Assembly (NCBI GenBank): GCA_963930755.1
Contig: OZ005736.1
Span: 122,068,256-122,132,255, forward strand
Origin: Eudasyphora cyanicolor
Taxonomy: Eukaryota; Arthropoda; Insecta; Diptera; Muscidae
DNA: 64,000 nt
Reading direction: 5' to 3'
The notes beneath the pieces were generated by a model, which made no database searches, had not been told where the DNA came from, and saw only the letters and a list, made by a program, of their open reading frames with translations. A program made the translations under genes and the position numbers. This document shows, piece after piece, positions 11,508-22,029 of the stretch (the first letter of the stretch is position 1; each line of letters opens with the position of its first letter).

Positions 11508-11910
11508 CAGGGTTTTCCAATAAGAGTGTTATGATTTATTTAAAAAAAAAACACTTATTGTTAAGGAAATTCAAAAGTTTTTAATTTAATGTGATGTACA
11601 ATCGATACAATTAAGATCTAAATAAAACGTCATTCAAATGGCCTCCACGACTTCTTCTGCAGGAGCGAATTCTATGTCGTATGTCATGAATGGCACGTTC
11701 AATATTGGCTTGTAAAGCTTGAAGAGAGTCTGGTTTATTTCGAAACACCAATGACTTCAAATAACCCCACAAGAAATAGTCTAATGGTATTAAATTACAA
11801 CTTCTAGTAGGCCATTCAATATCACAATTTCTTGAAATAATCAAATCTCCAAACTTTTCTCGCAACAATTCAATTGTTTCATTTGCTGTGTGGCACGTAG
11901 TCACAATCAA
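11508..11910 (-). pseudogene. Mariner (DD41D type) 3' fragment
   Basis: On the minus strand the last ~99 codons of a mariner transposase are open. They start at CHTANETIELLREKF, pass RSCNLIPLDYFLWGY (third catalytic Asp retained) and end in GGHLNDVLFRS. The Asp normally just before CHTAN is lost (the codon lies in VTTCHT). The outer terminal inverted repeat is visible as TA then CAGGGTTTTCCAATAAGAG at 11506-11526. The 5' two thirds are missing, with the break at about 11910. Non-functional. Confidence 0.8.
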
Positions 11911-11911
11911 T

Positions 11912-12142
11912 CTAAAATATTGCTCATGGGTGTCAAGGTCGTAGGTCGACTGGAAAGTGTTTTTTTTTTGGATTTAAAAAAAATGGACTTAGCATCATTT
12001 TAAAATGTGAACGGAAGTTAATTTTTGCTCTAGCTCCTTAACGGTACGTCGGATCGGGAATCGGTCAGTGGCAAAAACATAGCTCTTAACGAGAGCTAAA
12101 ATAATGCTCATGGGTGTTAAGGTCGTAGGTCGACTGGAAAGT
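11912..12142. repeat. 47-nt direct repeat pair, 184 bp apart
   Basis: A near-identical 47-nt block (CTAAAATA, then TGCTCATGGGTGT, AAGGTCGTAGGTCGACTGG, AAAGT) occurs at 11912-11958 and 12096-12142, with about two differences. The first copy begins exactly at the mariner breakpoint. This may be a small element with direct terminal repeats or a local duplication. Confidence 0.6.
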
Positions 12143-12146
12143 ATTT

Positions 12147-12236
12147 AGCTGATTTTAGACCTACTAACTGGCATCAGCCAGTATGTTTGCATTCGCTTTG
12201 TCGTTCTGATACCTTTTAGTAGGTCTAAAATCAGCT
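12147..12236. repeat. Perfect 21-nt inverted repeat, 48-nt loop
   Basis: The arms 12147-12167 and 12216-12236 are perfect reverse complements (AGCTGATTTTAGACCTACTAA and its complement). A transcript would form a strong hairpin. It directly follows the second copy of the 47-nt direct repeat. It could be a tiny MITE or a foldback remnant. Confidence 0.7.
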
Positions 12237-12495
12237 GATTTTAGTTCGCATCGCTTTCGTTCGACATAGATAAACAGGCTGTAAGAACATCTGCATCATT
12301 CCTTTATTCAAATTGGCTCAATTAATAATTTTATGGCCATACGAATTTTTTGCTCAAGGTGAATTTTTGCAATTTTCCTATATTTTTTTCTCTGTAAGCA
12401 AAGTTGTAGATATTGAATAGGAGAAAAAAATGCTCTGTTGATGATGTATACGTATTTTTCAATATTTCACCGACAATTATTTTATGACTTTGTGC

Positions 12496-13012
12496 CAGGG
12501 ATGGAAAATTCGATTTATCAAAAAGTACTAAAACAGTACTTTTTATACTGAAAGCGTATTATTTTGAATAATATTAATTTAATTGAAATATATTGAAATT
12601 GTTAACTCTTTCTTGGAAACATTTAGTGATATATTAAATAATTTTGCTGCATAACTATAAAAAACTTCTATAATAAGGCATCTTAAAATAGACATTCCAC
12701 TTATAGCAATTCCATAAAATCATTTCATAGAATTACGAAATTGTCAAATGCTAGTCCTTTCTGAACGAAAACTTTAAATGGTTGCAAGCGGTTCTCAAAA
12801 ATTACAATAATATTTTTAAAATGCACATTCTTCCGATTTAACTAAAATTTGGAAAATAAATCCATAAATCCATAACAAGATTATTTAAACATTAAAAACT
12901 TTATACGCATAAAAATTTACTTTCATAGAAAACGTGCGTGGCGTTTCTGTTGTAGGAAGTGAAAGTTCTGAAAATGAAAAAAAGTACTAAAGTACTGACT
13001 TTTCCATCCCTG
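12496..13012. mobile_element. hAT-like non-autonomous element
   Basis: The termini CAGGGATGGAAAA (12496) and TTTTCCATCCCTG (ending 13012) are inverted repeats, and both ends are backed by 'aaaaagtact' subterminal words. The flanking octamers CTTTGTGC and CATTGTGT agree at six of eight sites, as an aged 8-bp hAT target duplication would. It is 517 bp and has no open frame. It interrupts the left arm of the foldback-like element, so it is younger than that arm. Confidence 0.6.
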
Positions 13013-13381
13013 CATTGTGTACCTTTTTAAGGCACTGGCTGCGCTTTTTATGTCCGTGAAGATAAATATGCATTGAAAATTAAATATGAGTCAAGACACA
13101 AACCACCTTATATTAACAGAGCACTGTTACTGAGCCAGCAGAGCGCTGTTATAAATTTAACAGAGCAAAGTAAAAATGTTCATACTGATACTATATTTAC
13201 AAAATGCAAATTTTAGCACATCTTAATATTTATTTGAATACAATATAATGAAAATACACGAATAGAAGAAGTCGTATATTATGCAATATAACACAGGCCA
13301 TAAATAAATAAGCGAAAACCTATAAAACTAGAGGTTACCTAACTCGCAAAGTTGTATACGCACCAAATCTGAACAAAAAAA

Positions 13382-16300
13382 GTTGGAGTATTCCGGTATT
13401 CAGCTAAAATTGCAAAATCGATGCTGAATCGAAATATATAAACCATTTTGGCCAAAAAACCCAGGTATTCGAGTTATTAAGAATTTTTAGTTAAATATGT
13501 GTTTTTGAAAATCGTCCACTGTGGCTAAACCAAAAAAGTTGGAGGATTCCGGTATTAAGCTAAATATGCTATATCGATGCTAAATCGAAATATATAAACC
13601 ATTTTGGCCAAAAAACCCAGGTATTCGAGTTATTAAGAATTTTTAGTTAAATATGTGTTTTTGAAAATCGTCCACTGTGGCTAAACCAAAAAAGTTGGAG
13701 GATTCCGGTATTAAGCTAAATATGCTATATCGATGCTAAATCGAAATATATAAACCATTTTGGCCAAAAAACCCAGGTATTCGAGTTATTAAGAATTTTT
13801 AGTTAAATATGTGTTTTTGAAAATCGTCCACTGTGGCTAAACCAAAAAAGTTGGAGGATTCCGGTATTCAGCTAAATATGCTATATCGATGCTAAATCGA
13901 AATATATAAACCATTTTGGCCAAAAAACCCAGGTATTCGAGTTATTAAGAATTTTTAGTTAAATATGTGTTTTTGAAAATCGTCCACTGTGGCTAAACCA
14001 AAAAAGTTGGAGGATTCCGGTATTAAGCTAAATATGCTATATCGATGCTAAATCGAAATATATAAACCATTTTGGCCAAAAAACCCAGGTATTCGAGTTA
14101 TTAAGAATTTTTAGTTAAATATGTGTTTTTGAAAATCGTCCACTGTGGCTAAACCAAAAAAGTTGGAGGATTCCGGTATTCAGCTAAATATGCTATATCG
14201 ATGCTAAATCGAAATATATAAACCATTTTGGCCAAAAAACCCAGGTATTCGAGTTATTAAGAATTTTTAGTTAAATATGTGTTTTTGAAAATCGTCCACT
14301 GTGGCTAAACCAAAAAAGTTGGAGGATTCCGGTATTAAGCTAAATATGCTATATCGATGCTAAATCGAAATATATAAACCATTTTGGCCAAAAAACCCAG
14401 GTATTCGAGTTATTAAGAATTTTTAGTTAAATATGTGTTTTTGAAAATCGTCCACTGTGGCTAAACCAAAAAAGTTGGAGGATTCCGGTATTCAGCTAAA
14501 TATGCTATATCGATGCTAAATCGAAATATATAAACCATTTTGGCCAAAAAACCCAGGTATTCGAGTTATTAAGAATTTTTAGTTAAATATGTGTTTTTGA
14601 AAATCGTCCACTGTGGCTAAACCAAAAAAGTTGGAGGATTCCGGTATTCAGCTAAATATGCTATATCGATGCTAAATCGAAATATATAAACCATTTTGGC
14701 CAAAAAACCCAGGTATTCGAGTTATTAAGAATTTTTAGTTAAATATGTGTTTTTGAAAATCGTCCACTGTGGCTAAACCAAAAAAGTTGGAGGATTCCGG
14801 TATTCAGCTAAATATGCTATATCGATGCTAAATCGAAATATATAAACCATTTTGGCCAAAAAACCCAGGTATTCGAGTTATTAAGAATTTTTAGTTAAAT
14901 ATGTGTTTTTGAAAATCGTCCACTGTGGCTAAACCAAAAAAGTTGGAGGATTCCGGTATTAAGCTAAATATGCTATATCGATGCTAAATCGAAATATATA
15001 AACCATTTTGGCCAAAAAACCCAGGTATTCGAGTTATTAAGAATTTTTAGTTAAATATGTGTTTTTGAAAATCGTCCACTGTGGCTAAACCAAAAAAGTT
15101 GGAGGATTCCGGTATTCAGCTAAATATGCTATATCGATGCTAAATCGAAATATATAAACCATTTTGGCCAAAAAACCCAGGTATTCGAGTTATTAAGAAT
15201 TTTTAGTTAAATATGTGTTTTTGAAAATCGTCCACTGTGGCTAAACCAAAAAAGTTGGAGGATTCCGGTATTCAGCTAAATATGCTATATCGATGCTAAA
15301 TCGAAATATATAAACCATTTTGGCCAAAAAACCCAGGTATTCGAGTTATTAAGAATTTTTAGTTAAATATGTGTTTTTGAAAATCGTCCACTGTGGCTAA
15401 ACCAAAAAAGTTGGAGGATTCCGGTATTCAGCTAAATATGCTATATCGATGCTAAATCGAAATATATAAACCATTTTGGCCAAAAAACCCAGGTATTCGA
15501 GTTATTAAGAATTTTTAGTTAAATATGTGTTTTTGAAAATCGTCCACTGTGGCTAAACCAAAAAAGTTGGAGGATTCCGGTATTAAGCTAAATATGCTAT
15601 ATCGATGCTAAATCGAAATATATAAACCATTTTGGCCAAAAAACCCAGGTATTCGAGTTATTAAGAATTTTTAGTTAAATATGTGTTTTTGAAAATCGTC
15701 CACTGTGGCTAAACCAAAAAAGTTGGAGGATGCCGGTATTCAGCTAAAATTGCAAAATCGATGCTGAACCGAAATATATAAACCATTTTGGCCAAAAAAC
15801 CCAGGTATTCGAGTTATTAAGAATTTTTAGTTAAATATGTGTTTTTGAAAATCGTCCACTGTGGCTAAACCAAAAAAGTTGGAGGATTCCGGTATTCAGC
15901 TAAATATGCTATATCGATGCTAAATCGAAATATATAAACCATTTTGGCCAAAAAACCCAGGTATTCGAGTTATTAAGAATTTTTAGTTAAATATGTGTTT
16001 TTGAAAATCGTCCACTGTGGCTAAACCAAAAAAGTTGGAGGATGCCGGTATTCAGCTAAAATTGCAAAATCGATGCTGAACCGAAATATATAAACCATTT
16101 TGGCCAAAAAACCCAGGTATTCGAGTTATTAAGAATTTTTAGTTAAATATGTGTTTTTGAAAATCGTCCACTGTGGCTAAACCAAAAAAGTTGGAGGATT
16201 CCGGTATTCAGCTAAATATGCTATATCGATGCTAAATCGAAATATATAAACCATTTTGGCAAAAAAACCCAGGTATTCGAGTTATTAAGAATTTTTAGTT

Positions 16301-17019
16301 AAATATGTGTTTTTGAAAATCGTCCACTGTGGCTAAACCAAAAAAGTTGGAGGATTCCGGTATTAAGCTAAATATGCTATATCGATGCTAAATCGAAATA
16401 TATAAACCATTTTGGCCAAAAAACCCAGGTATTCGAGTTATTAAGAATTTTTAGTTAAATATGTGTTTTTGAAAATCGTCCACTGTGGCTAAACCAAAAA
16501 AGTTGGAGGATGCCGGTATTCAGCTAAAATTGCAAAATCGATGCTGAACCGAAATATATAAACCATTTTGGCCAAAAAACCCAGGTATTCGAGTTATTAA
16601 GAATTTTTAGTTAAATATGTGTTTTTGAAAATCGTCCACTGTGGCTAAACCAAAAAAGTTGGAGGATTCCGGTATTCAGCCAAATATGCTATATCGATGC
16701 TGAATCGAAATATATAAACCATTTTGGCCAAAAAACCCAGGTATTCGAGTTATTAAGAATTTTTAGTTAAATATGTGTTTTTGAAAATCGTCCACTGTGG
16801 CTAAACCAAAAAAGTTGGAGGATGCCGGTATTCAGCTAAAATTGCAAAATCGATGCTGAACCGAAATATATAAACCATTTTGGCCAAAAAACCCAGGTAT
16901 TCGAGTTATTAAGAATTTTTAGTTAAATATGTGTTTTTGAAAGTCGTCCACTGTGGCTAAACCAAAAAAGTTGGAGGATGCCGGTATTCAGCTAAAATTG
17001 CAAAATCGATGCTGAACCG
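13382..17019 (+). repeat. Tandem array, 23 full 156-bp monomers
   Basis: The word GTTGGAG starts at 13382 and recurs every 156 bp without slippage to 16970, giving 23 full units plus a 24th cut at 17019. Each monomer contains TTTTGGCCAAAAAACCCAGG, an ATCGATGCT block, GAGTTATTAAGAATTTTTAG and CGTCCACTGTGGC. Units differ only in the first 50 nt: type A (TATTCAGCTAAATATGCTATA), A' (TATTAAGC) and B (GATGCCGG with AATTGCAAAATCG). B units occur only as the terminal unit and near the inversion. There is no open frame. Confidence 0.95.
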
Positions 17020-17975
17020 GAATACCGGAATCCTCCAACTTTTTTGGTTTAGCCACAGTGGACGATTTTCAAAAACACATATTTAACTAAAAATTCTTAA
17101 TAACTCGAATACCTGGGTTTTTTGGCCAAAATGGTTTATATATTTCGATTTAGCATCGATATAGCATATTTAGCTGAATACCGGAATCCTCCAACTTTTT
17201 TGGTTTAGCCACAGTGGACGATTTTCAAAAACACATATTTAACTAAAAATTCTTAATAACTCGAATACCTGGGTTTTTTGGCCAAAATGGTTTATATATT
17301 TCGATTTAGCATCGATATAGCATATTTAGCTGAATACCGGAATCCTCCAACTTTTTTGGTTTAGCCACAGTGGACGATTTTCAAAAACACATATTTAACT
17401 AAAAATTCTTAATAACTCGAATACCTGGGTTTTTTGGCCAAAATGGTTTATATATTTCGATTTAGCATCGATATAGCATATTTAGCTTAATACCGGAATC
17501 CTCCAACTTTTTTGGTTTAGCCACAGTGGACGATTTTCAAAAACACATATTTAACTAAAAATTCTTAATAACTCGAATACCTGGGTTTTTTGGCCAAAAT
17601 GGTTTATATATTTCGATTTAGCATCGATATAGCATATTTAGCTGAATACCGGAATCCTCCAACTTTTTTGGTTTAGCCACAGTGGACGATTTTCAAAAAC
17701 ACATATTTAACTAAAAATTCTTAATAACTCGAATACCTGGGTTTTTTGGCCAAAATGGTTTATATATTTCGGTTCAGCATCGATATAGCATATTTGGCTG
17801 AATACCGGAATCCTCCAACTTTTTTGGTTTAGCCACAGTGGACGATTTTCAAAAACACATATTTAACTAAAAATTCTTAATAACTCGAATACCTGGGTTT
17901 TTTGGCCAAAATGGTTTATATATTTCGATTCAGCATCGATTTTGCAATTTTAGCTGAATACCGGAATACTCCAAC
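17020..17975 (-). repeat. Inverted 156-bp array, 6 full monomers
   Basis: After an abrupt switch the same monomers continue in reverse complement. Unit boundaries (end of CTCCAAC) come every 156 bp from 17031 to 17967. The outermost copy carries the same GGAGTATTCC variant as the outermost forward unit at 13382, so the two array ends are homologous. At the junction a B unit is truncated after GCTGAACCG and joins GAATACCGG directly, with no spacer or loop. Confidence 0.95.
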
Positions 17976-18603
17976 TTTTTTTGTTCAGATTTGGTGCGTA
18001 TACAACTTTGCGAGTTAGGTAACCTCTAGTTTTATAGGTTTTCGCTTATTTATTTATGGCCTGTGTTATATTGCATAATATACGACTTCTTCTATTCGTG
18101 TATTTTCATTATATTGTATTAAAATAAATATTAAGATTTGCTAAAATTTGCATTTTGTAAATATAGTATCAGTATGAACATTTTTACTTTGCTCTGTTAA
18201 ATTTATAACAGCGCTCTGCTGGCTCAGTAACAGTGCTCTGTTAATATAAGGTGGTTTGTGTCTTGACTCATATTTAATTTTCAATGCATATTTATCTTCA
18301 CGGACATGCGCTTTTTTTGGTAGGTTTGTTCCGCATTTTTTTCTCCTATTCAATGTCTACCACTTTGCTTCAGACACAGGATATATATTCCGTACGGTAT
18401 ACCGAGAAAAAAATAAAAGAGTGCAAAAAAATCACCTTGAGAAAAAAAATAGTATGGTTATTAAATTATTAATTAAGCCAACATGACTAAACGAATGATG
18501 CAGAAGTTCACGCCCAATTCTTAGAATCGAGTCCCAAAATCATATGTTGTACTGTGTTATGAAAAACCGTGTACGGGTACTTTCAAGTACATATTTTAAT
18601 GAT

Positions 18604-18690
18604 GGTCAATTTAAAGTTTTTAAATGCATCAGTTTCATTTGCAAGTTTATTTTGCATCCTGCACATCAATGACACCAACTTAAAATTCTG
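18604..18690 (-). repeat. Dispersed repeat, inverse of 20107-20185
   Basis: Contains the complement of 'ttttaagttggtgtcattgatgtg' and 'gcagatgcatc'-like wording found at 20107-20185. It lies at the outer edge of the foldback right arm and could be its terminal portion. Confidence 0.5.
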
Positions 18691-18759
18691 AGAAAAACAA
18701 AGTCATGTAGCCCCATTTGATCCTACAAATTTCAAATGGTATTTGGTATCGTTCTTTTT

Positions 18760-19676
18760 TATGCCCTCACCTTAGAGAGGAGGGTATATATCATTTGCTA
18801 CGAGCCAAAAGTGTAACACATCGAAGGAGTGACCTAAGACCGTAAGTCTGTTCGGCGGATATATATTTGGGTAATTTTAAGTCATTTGAGCAATGTCCGT
18901 TCGTCCGTCTGTCTGTCTGCTGGCTGGTGCGCACGATAAAAATTTGGTATGTGGTAATATTTGCTTCTATCTACGGCTAAGTTCGAAGATGGACCATATT
19001 GGTGCACTCCTCCTATTACCTCCCCCACAAAGGTTTAATATTTAGTGAAATATTCATTATTTAATAACTTCTATATTACATATTTGAATCCTCTGAAATT
19101 ATACACATAGTAATAGCTTATCTGTCGCTATCAACTTGAGAAAAATGGGCGAAGTGGCAACGCCCCTTTTGGTACCTCCCACACAAATGGACAATTTTGA
19201 ACCAAAAGTTAATAGCTTATAACTTTATTGCCAGTGCATACAAAGACTTAAAATGTTGTTAATAGTACCAACAATACAGTGAAAAATGGGCATTATTGCC
19301 ACGCCCCTTTTGGTACTTCCCACACAAATGGACCATTTTGTACCAAAAGTTACCAACTTATTACTTTAATACCAGTGCATACAAATACTTGAAATTTTGT
19401 TCAGTGTAATGATTTTATAGTACCTAGAGTCCAGAGAAAAATGGGCGTTATTGGCACGCGTCTTTTGGTACCTCCCACACAAATGGACCTTTTTGTACCA
19501 AAAGTTAACAGTTTATAACTTTAATACCAGTACATACTTTAAAGTTATTAAATGCAATTTAAATTGATAATAATTTAGTCAAAACAAAAAATAAATAAAT
19601 TTACTAATATTTTTTGGGACTCAAGGTGAGGGGATTCATAAGTTGTTCTACCCGACTGAACTTTCTTACTTGTTAA
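18760..19676 (+). mobile_element. Family A DINE-like element, complete-looking
   Basis: Hairpin 'gccctcaccttagagaggagggta', then TGTAACACATCGAAGGAGTG, the GTCCGTTCGTCCGTCTGTCTG microsatellite, the 'ggtgcgcacgataa' block, and three tandem units each with 'ggtacctcccacacaaatgga'. The last block is 'ctcaaggtgaggggattcataag' and 'ctgaactttcttacttgtt'. The beginning and end correspond to those of the copy at 36795-37675. The element has no transposase and would depend on a helper. Confidence 0.7.
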
Positions 19677-19930
19677 AACTTAATGTAGAAAAAAAGCCAA
19701 TGATTTTTCTTTATAAACTATGAAAAATATTGAAATCACAAAATAAACAAAATCATTGCAATAAAAAATATTTTTAAGAAAAAATGATATTATATAGAAA
19801 CTGAAGAAAACACCACCAATGTACAGGATCAGCTCATATTAGATAGAACTACATGCCTACATATATTTCATATATACATATTTAGGTGTTTTCCTGGTAC
19901 AGTATGCAAGTTAAAACGTAAGAGGAAAAA

Positions 19931-20099
19931 TATATATAAATTAAATTTATATTCTAATTTATGATCCAGGGAAAAGCCGGGTTACACAGACCATGTGGCT
20001 AGATTGTGCAGCGACAGACGAGAACCTATGGTGGGAATCGAACCCACAACCCCCAAACAGATAGGCGAGCACGCTACCAACTCACCTACTGGGACGCTC
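19931..20099 (-). mobile_element. tRNA-derived SINE, copy 1
   Basis: In complement it starts GAGCGTCCCAGTAGGTGAG. It carries an A-box-like TAGGTGAGTTGGTAGCG and a B-box-like GGTTCGATTCC (pol III internal promoter), then a non-tRNA tail with 'tctagccacatgg' and an AT-rich 3' end 'ctaatttaa'-type. It is the same element as 29963-30148. No clear target duplication is seen here. It is not a functional tRNA: the acceptor stem does not close. Confidence 0.75.
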
Positions 20100-20106
20100 A
20101 AAAGAA

Positions 20107-20185
20107 TTTTAAGTTGGTGTCATTGATGTGTAAATTGCAAATTAAATTTGCAGATGCATCGGATGATTTTAAAAATATTAAGGAC
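20107..20185 (+). repeat. Dispersed repeat, partner of 18604-18690
   Basis: Starts eight bases beyond the SINE with 'ttttaagttggtgtcattgatgtg'. It is the reverse complement of the outer part of the foldback right arm, so the SINE lies beside a second fragment of that family. Confidence 0.5.
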
Positions 20186-21359
20186 ACGAAAATGAATCCC
20201 TCCTATATAAAGAACAACGAACAACCTTCAAAATGAGCCTTAATTTGTTAAAAATCCGTCCACGCGTTTTGAGAACATTTTCCTATTTTCTCAGATTTTA
20301 GATGGTAATAACATCTGGAAAACATTTTTGTATTTTTTTTTTGCCAACTCTAAAATGTTTTATTTTGAGCAGAGAATCGATATGCAAATTTATTTTAAAA
20401 TCGGGAATGGGAACCCAAAAAAGATGTTCGGTTTGATATGGAATGAACGATATATAAATATATTAAACAAATATCATTATGACATTACTAATGTATTATT
20501 TCATAATGCATGACTTCTTACAGCTTTAAACTTTATTTCTTCCATATTCTTCACTAGCGACGTAATGTAAAGTAACATATAGTCGGCATCTACCTACTTT
20601 ACCTTTGCTATACTTGTTATTTGTGAAAAGGTGCTATACGTTCAAAAGGCAACGGGTGCTCTAGTCAGGCTTTTAGTACGCAAATATAGCGAAAAGACGG
20701 AAAACAATTTTGGAAATTTTTAAATACATTTGGAAATTTGGTTTTTTTTATTTTTGAAGTACTCTTTTACGAAGGAAACAGGCTTTATTTCAAGCCAATC
20801 CGACAATAAATAGCAAAAAGCGGTAGTAGACCCTAATATTGGTATGTGAGAGATTGTGAAGGAGTGGATAGCCGAACGGACTGTTCCTAAATAGAAAAAA
20901 TATTTATAAATAAACCAACAGTTGCAATAACTATCCTATGCACACACACAGATACAAACAACTAACTAGAATTTATTCTTCATCTCCATTCAATTGAAAT
21001 GGCCGCAGCACAATAGAATCATCCTTAACGAGGAGTCTGGAGTCTACACATTGGCGATGGAACCGCATTGGAATTGCTTAAAGGGAGGACATCAAAGATT
21101 GCACAAGGATTCGAGAACAATGAGAATAAAACGTTGAGTGGAGCGACCTCTACAATACATTGTTGCAAAAACCAAATCGTATTGGTATTTTAGTACAAAA
21201 GCCCCGTTGGAATTCACGTATTTTGCCAGAAGTCCTTAACGTGACCTTATCATATACATACATAAGTACATATCTCTATTGTGGCAAGTAAATTCTATTT
21301 ATTTATTCTCCAGAGTATAACAATTTGTAATTCTTTCTATGTTTGATTGCAGGTTGGCA
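20186..21359. other. No gene recognised
   Basis: Mostly AT-rich. It includes an unplaced GC-richer stretch at about 21000-21240 and an ACACACACAGA run near 20940. I see no exon signals or repeat ends that I can support. Confidence 0.35.
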
Positions 21360-21530
21360 ATCACTGCGATTATAACCTATACCACACTGTGGTACAGGGT
21401 ATTATAAGTTTGTTTTGTGGCAGATGTTTGTAACACCTAGTAATACTACAGGTAGACCCTCCGGAACCGATTTAACCATGTCTGTCCATCCGTCCGTCTG
21501 TCCGTGTTAAGTTGTTCCTTAAGTATAGGT
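21360..21530 (+). mobile_element. Family C DINE-like 5' end
   Basis: Hairpin 'ataccacactgtggtacagggta', then 'ttgtggcagatgtttgtaacac', a GATC-poor linker, and 'catgtctgtccatccgtccgtctgtccgtg'. It matches the complement of the ends at 51830-51918 and 56960-57058. Only the hairpin end and microsatellite are present. Confidence 0.6.
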
Positions 21531-22029
21531 TGCAATTTCATTCAAATGTTGTTGAGATTTCAAATATTTATTTATTTTTTATTTAGGTCTATGGAATACA
21601 ATGTTCCTTACAGACACTTGACAATAAGGACTCCGTCGCAGCTGGAATGAACCCTATTGAATTTTGTCAAAATCAGATATAGATATTACGCCCTATATTG
21701 GCTGTTTTTCCACATTCAATCCTTTTGAAATTTGGCAGGGTGGAGTTTCTTTCTCTGCCGAGTTGGAGTACGAGTAAATGGTGAAATTCATGAAAACCCT
21801 CCTGCCTAAAGTTTTGTATTGTTTGAATTGGTTAACATTTTGCGTATGACTGATGCTATATACAAGTAATATATCTGCCAAGTTTGGGAAATTTCCGTTA
21901 AATATTGGCTGCTTGGGCGGTGGCCCAAAATTCTCTCTTAAAGCCCTTAGTGATAATGTTTGATGATTTTTTGAGCTTTAACCACCAAATATAACAATAT
22001 TTTCTTATACGAATGTTGAGGGGTTTCTT
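21531..22029. other. No gene recognised
   Basis: AT-rich sequence between a family C end and the 3' end of a LINE. It contains a T-rich tract near 22028-22050 that probably is the complement of that LINE's A-rich tail. Confidence 0.35.

Larger units (their letters stand above)
12285..18600. mobile_element. Foldback-like element with 156-bp tandem arms
   Basis: Composite inverted repeat. The left outer arm (about 12285-13381) and right outer arm (17976 to about 18600) are reverse complements. They flank an array of 156-bp monomers that inverts at 17019/17020. The inner arms (13051-13381 against 17976-18330) differ at only about two or three positions. The outer arms (from 12285 and to about 18570) share 'ggctcaattaataattt', 'gctcaaggtga' and 'attgaataggagaaaaaaatgc' but carry many differences and indels. 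A separate arm fragment at 39490-39755 shows this is a repeat family and not only a local palindrome. No transposase is visible inside. Long inverted repeats built of tandem units are characteristic of Drosophila FB and Galileo elements, which is the closest known analogue. Confidence 0.75.

Noticed and set aside
17000..17040. Inversion as a definite assembly artefact
   Set aside because: Both arrays end in the same variant unit and homologous single-copy arms, as a real foldback element would. An artefact remains possible but is not the simplest reading.
13382..17975. CRISPR-like array
   Set aside because: The repeats are contiguous 156-bp monomers with no variable spacers, and the surrounding DNA is eukaryotic with introns and LINEs.
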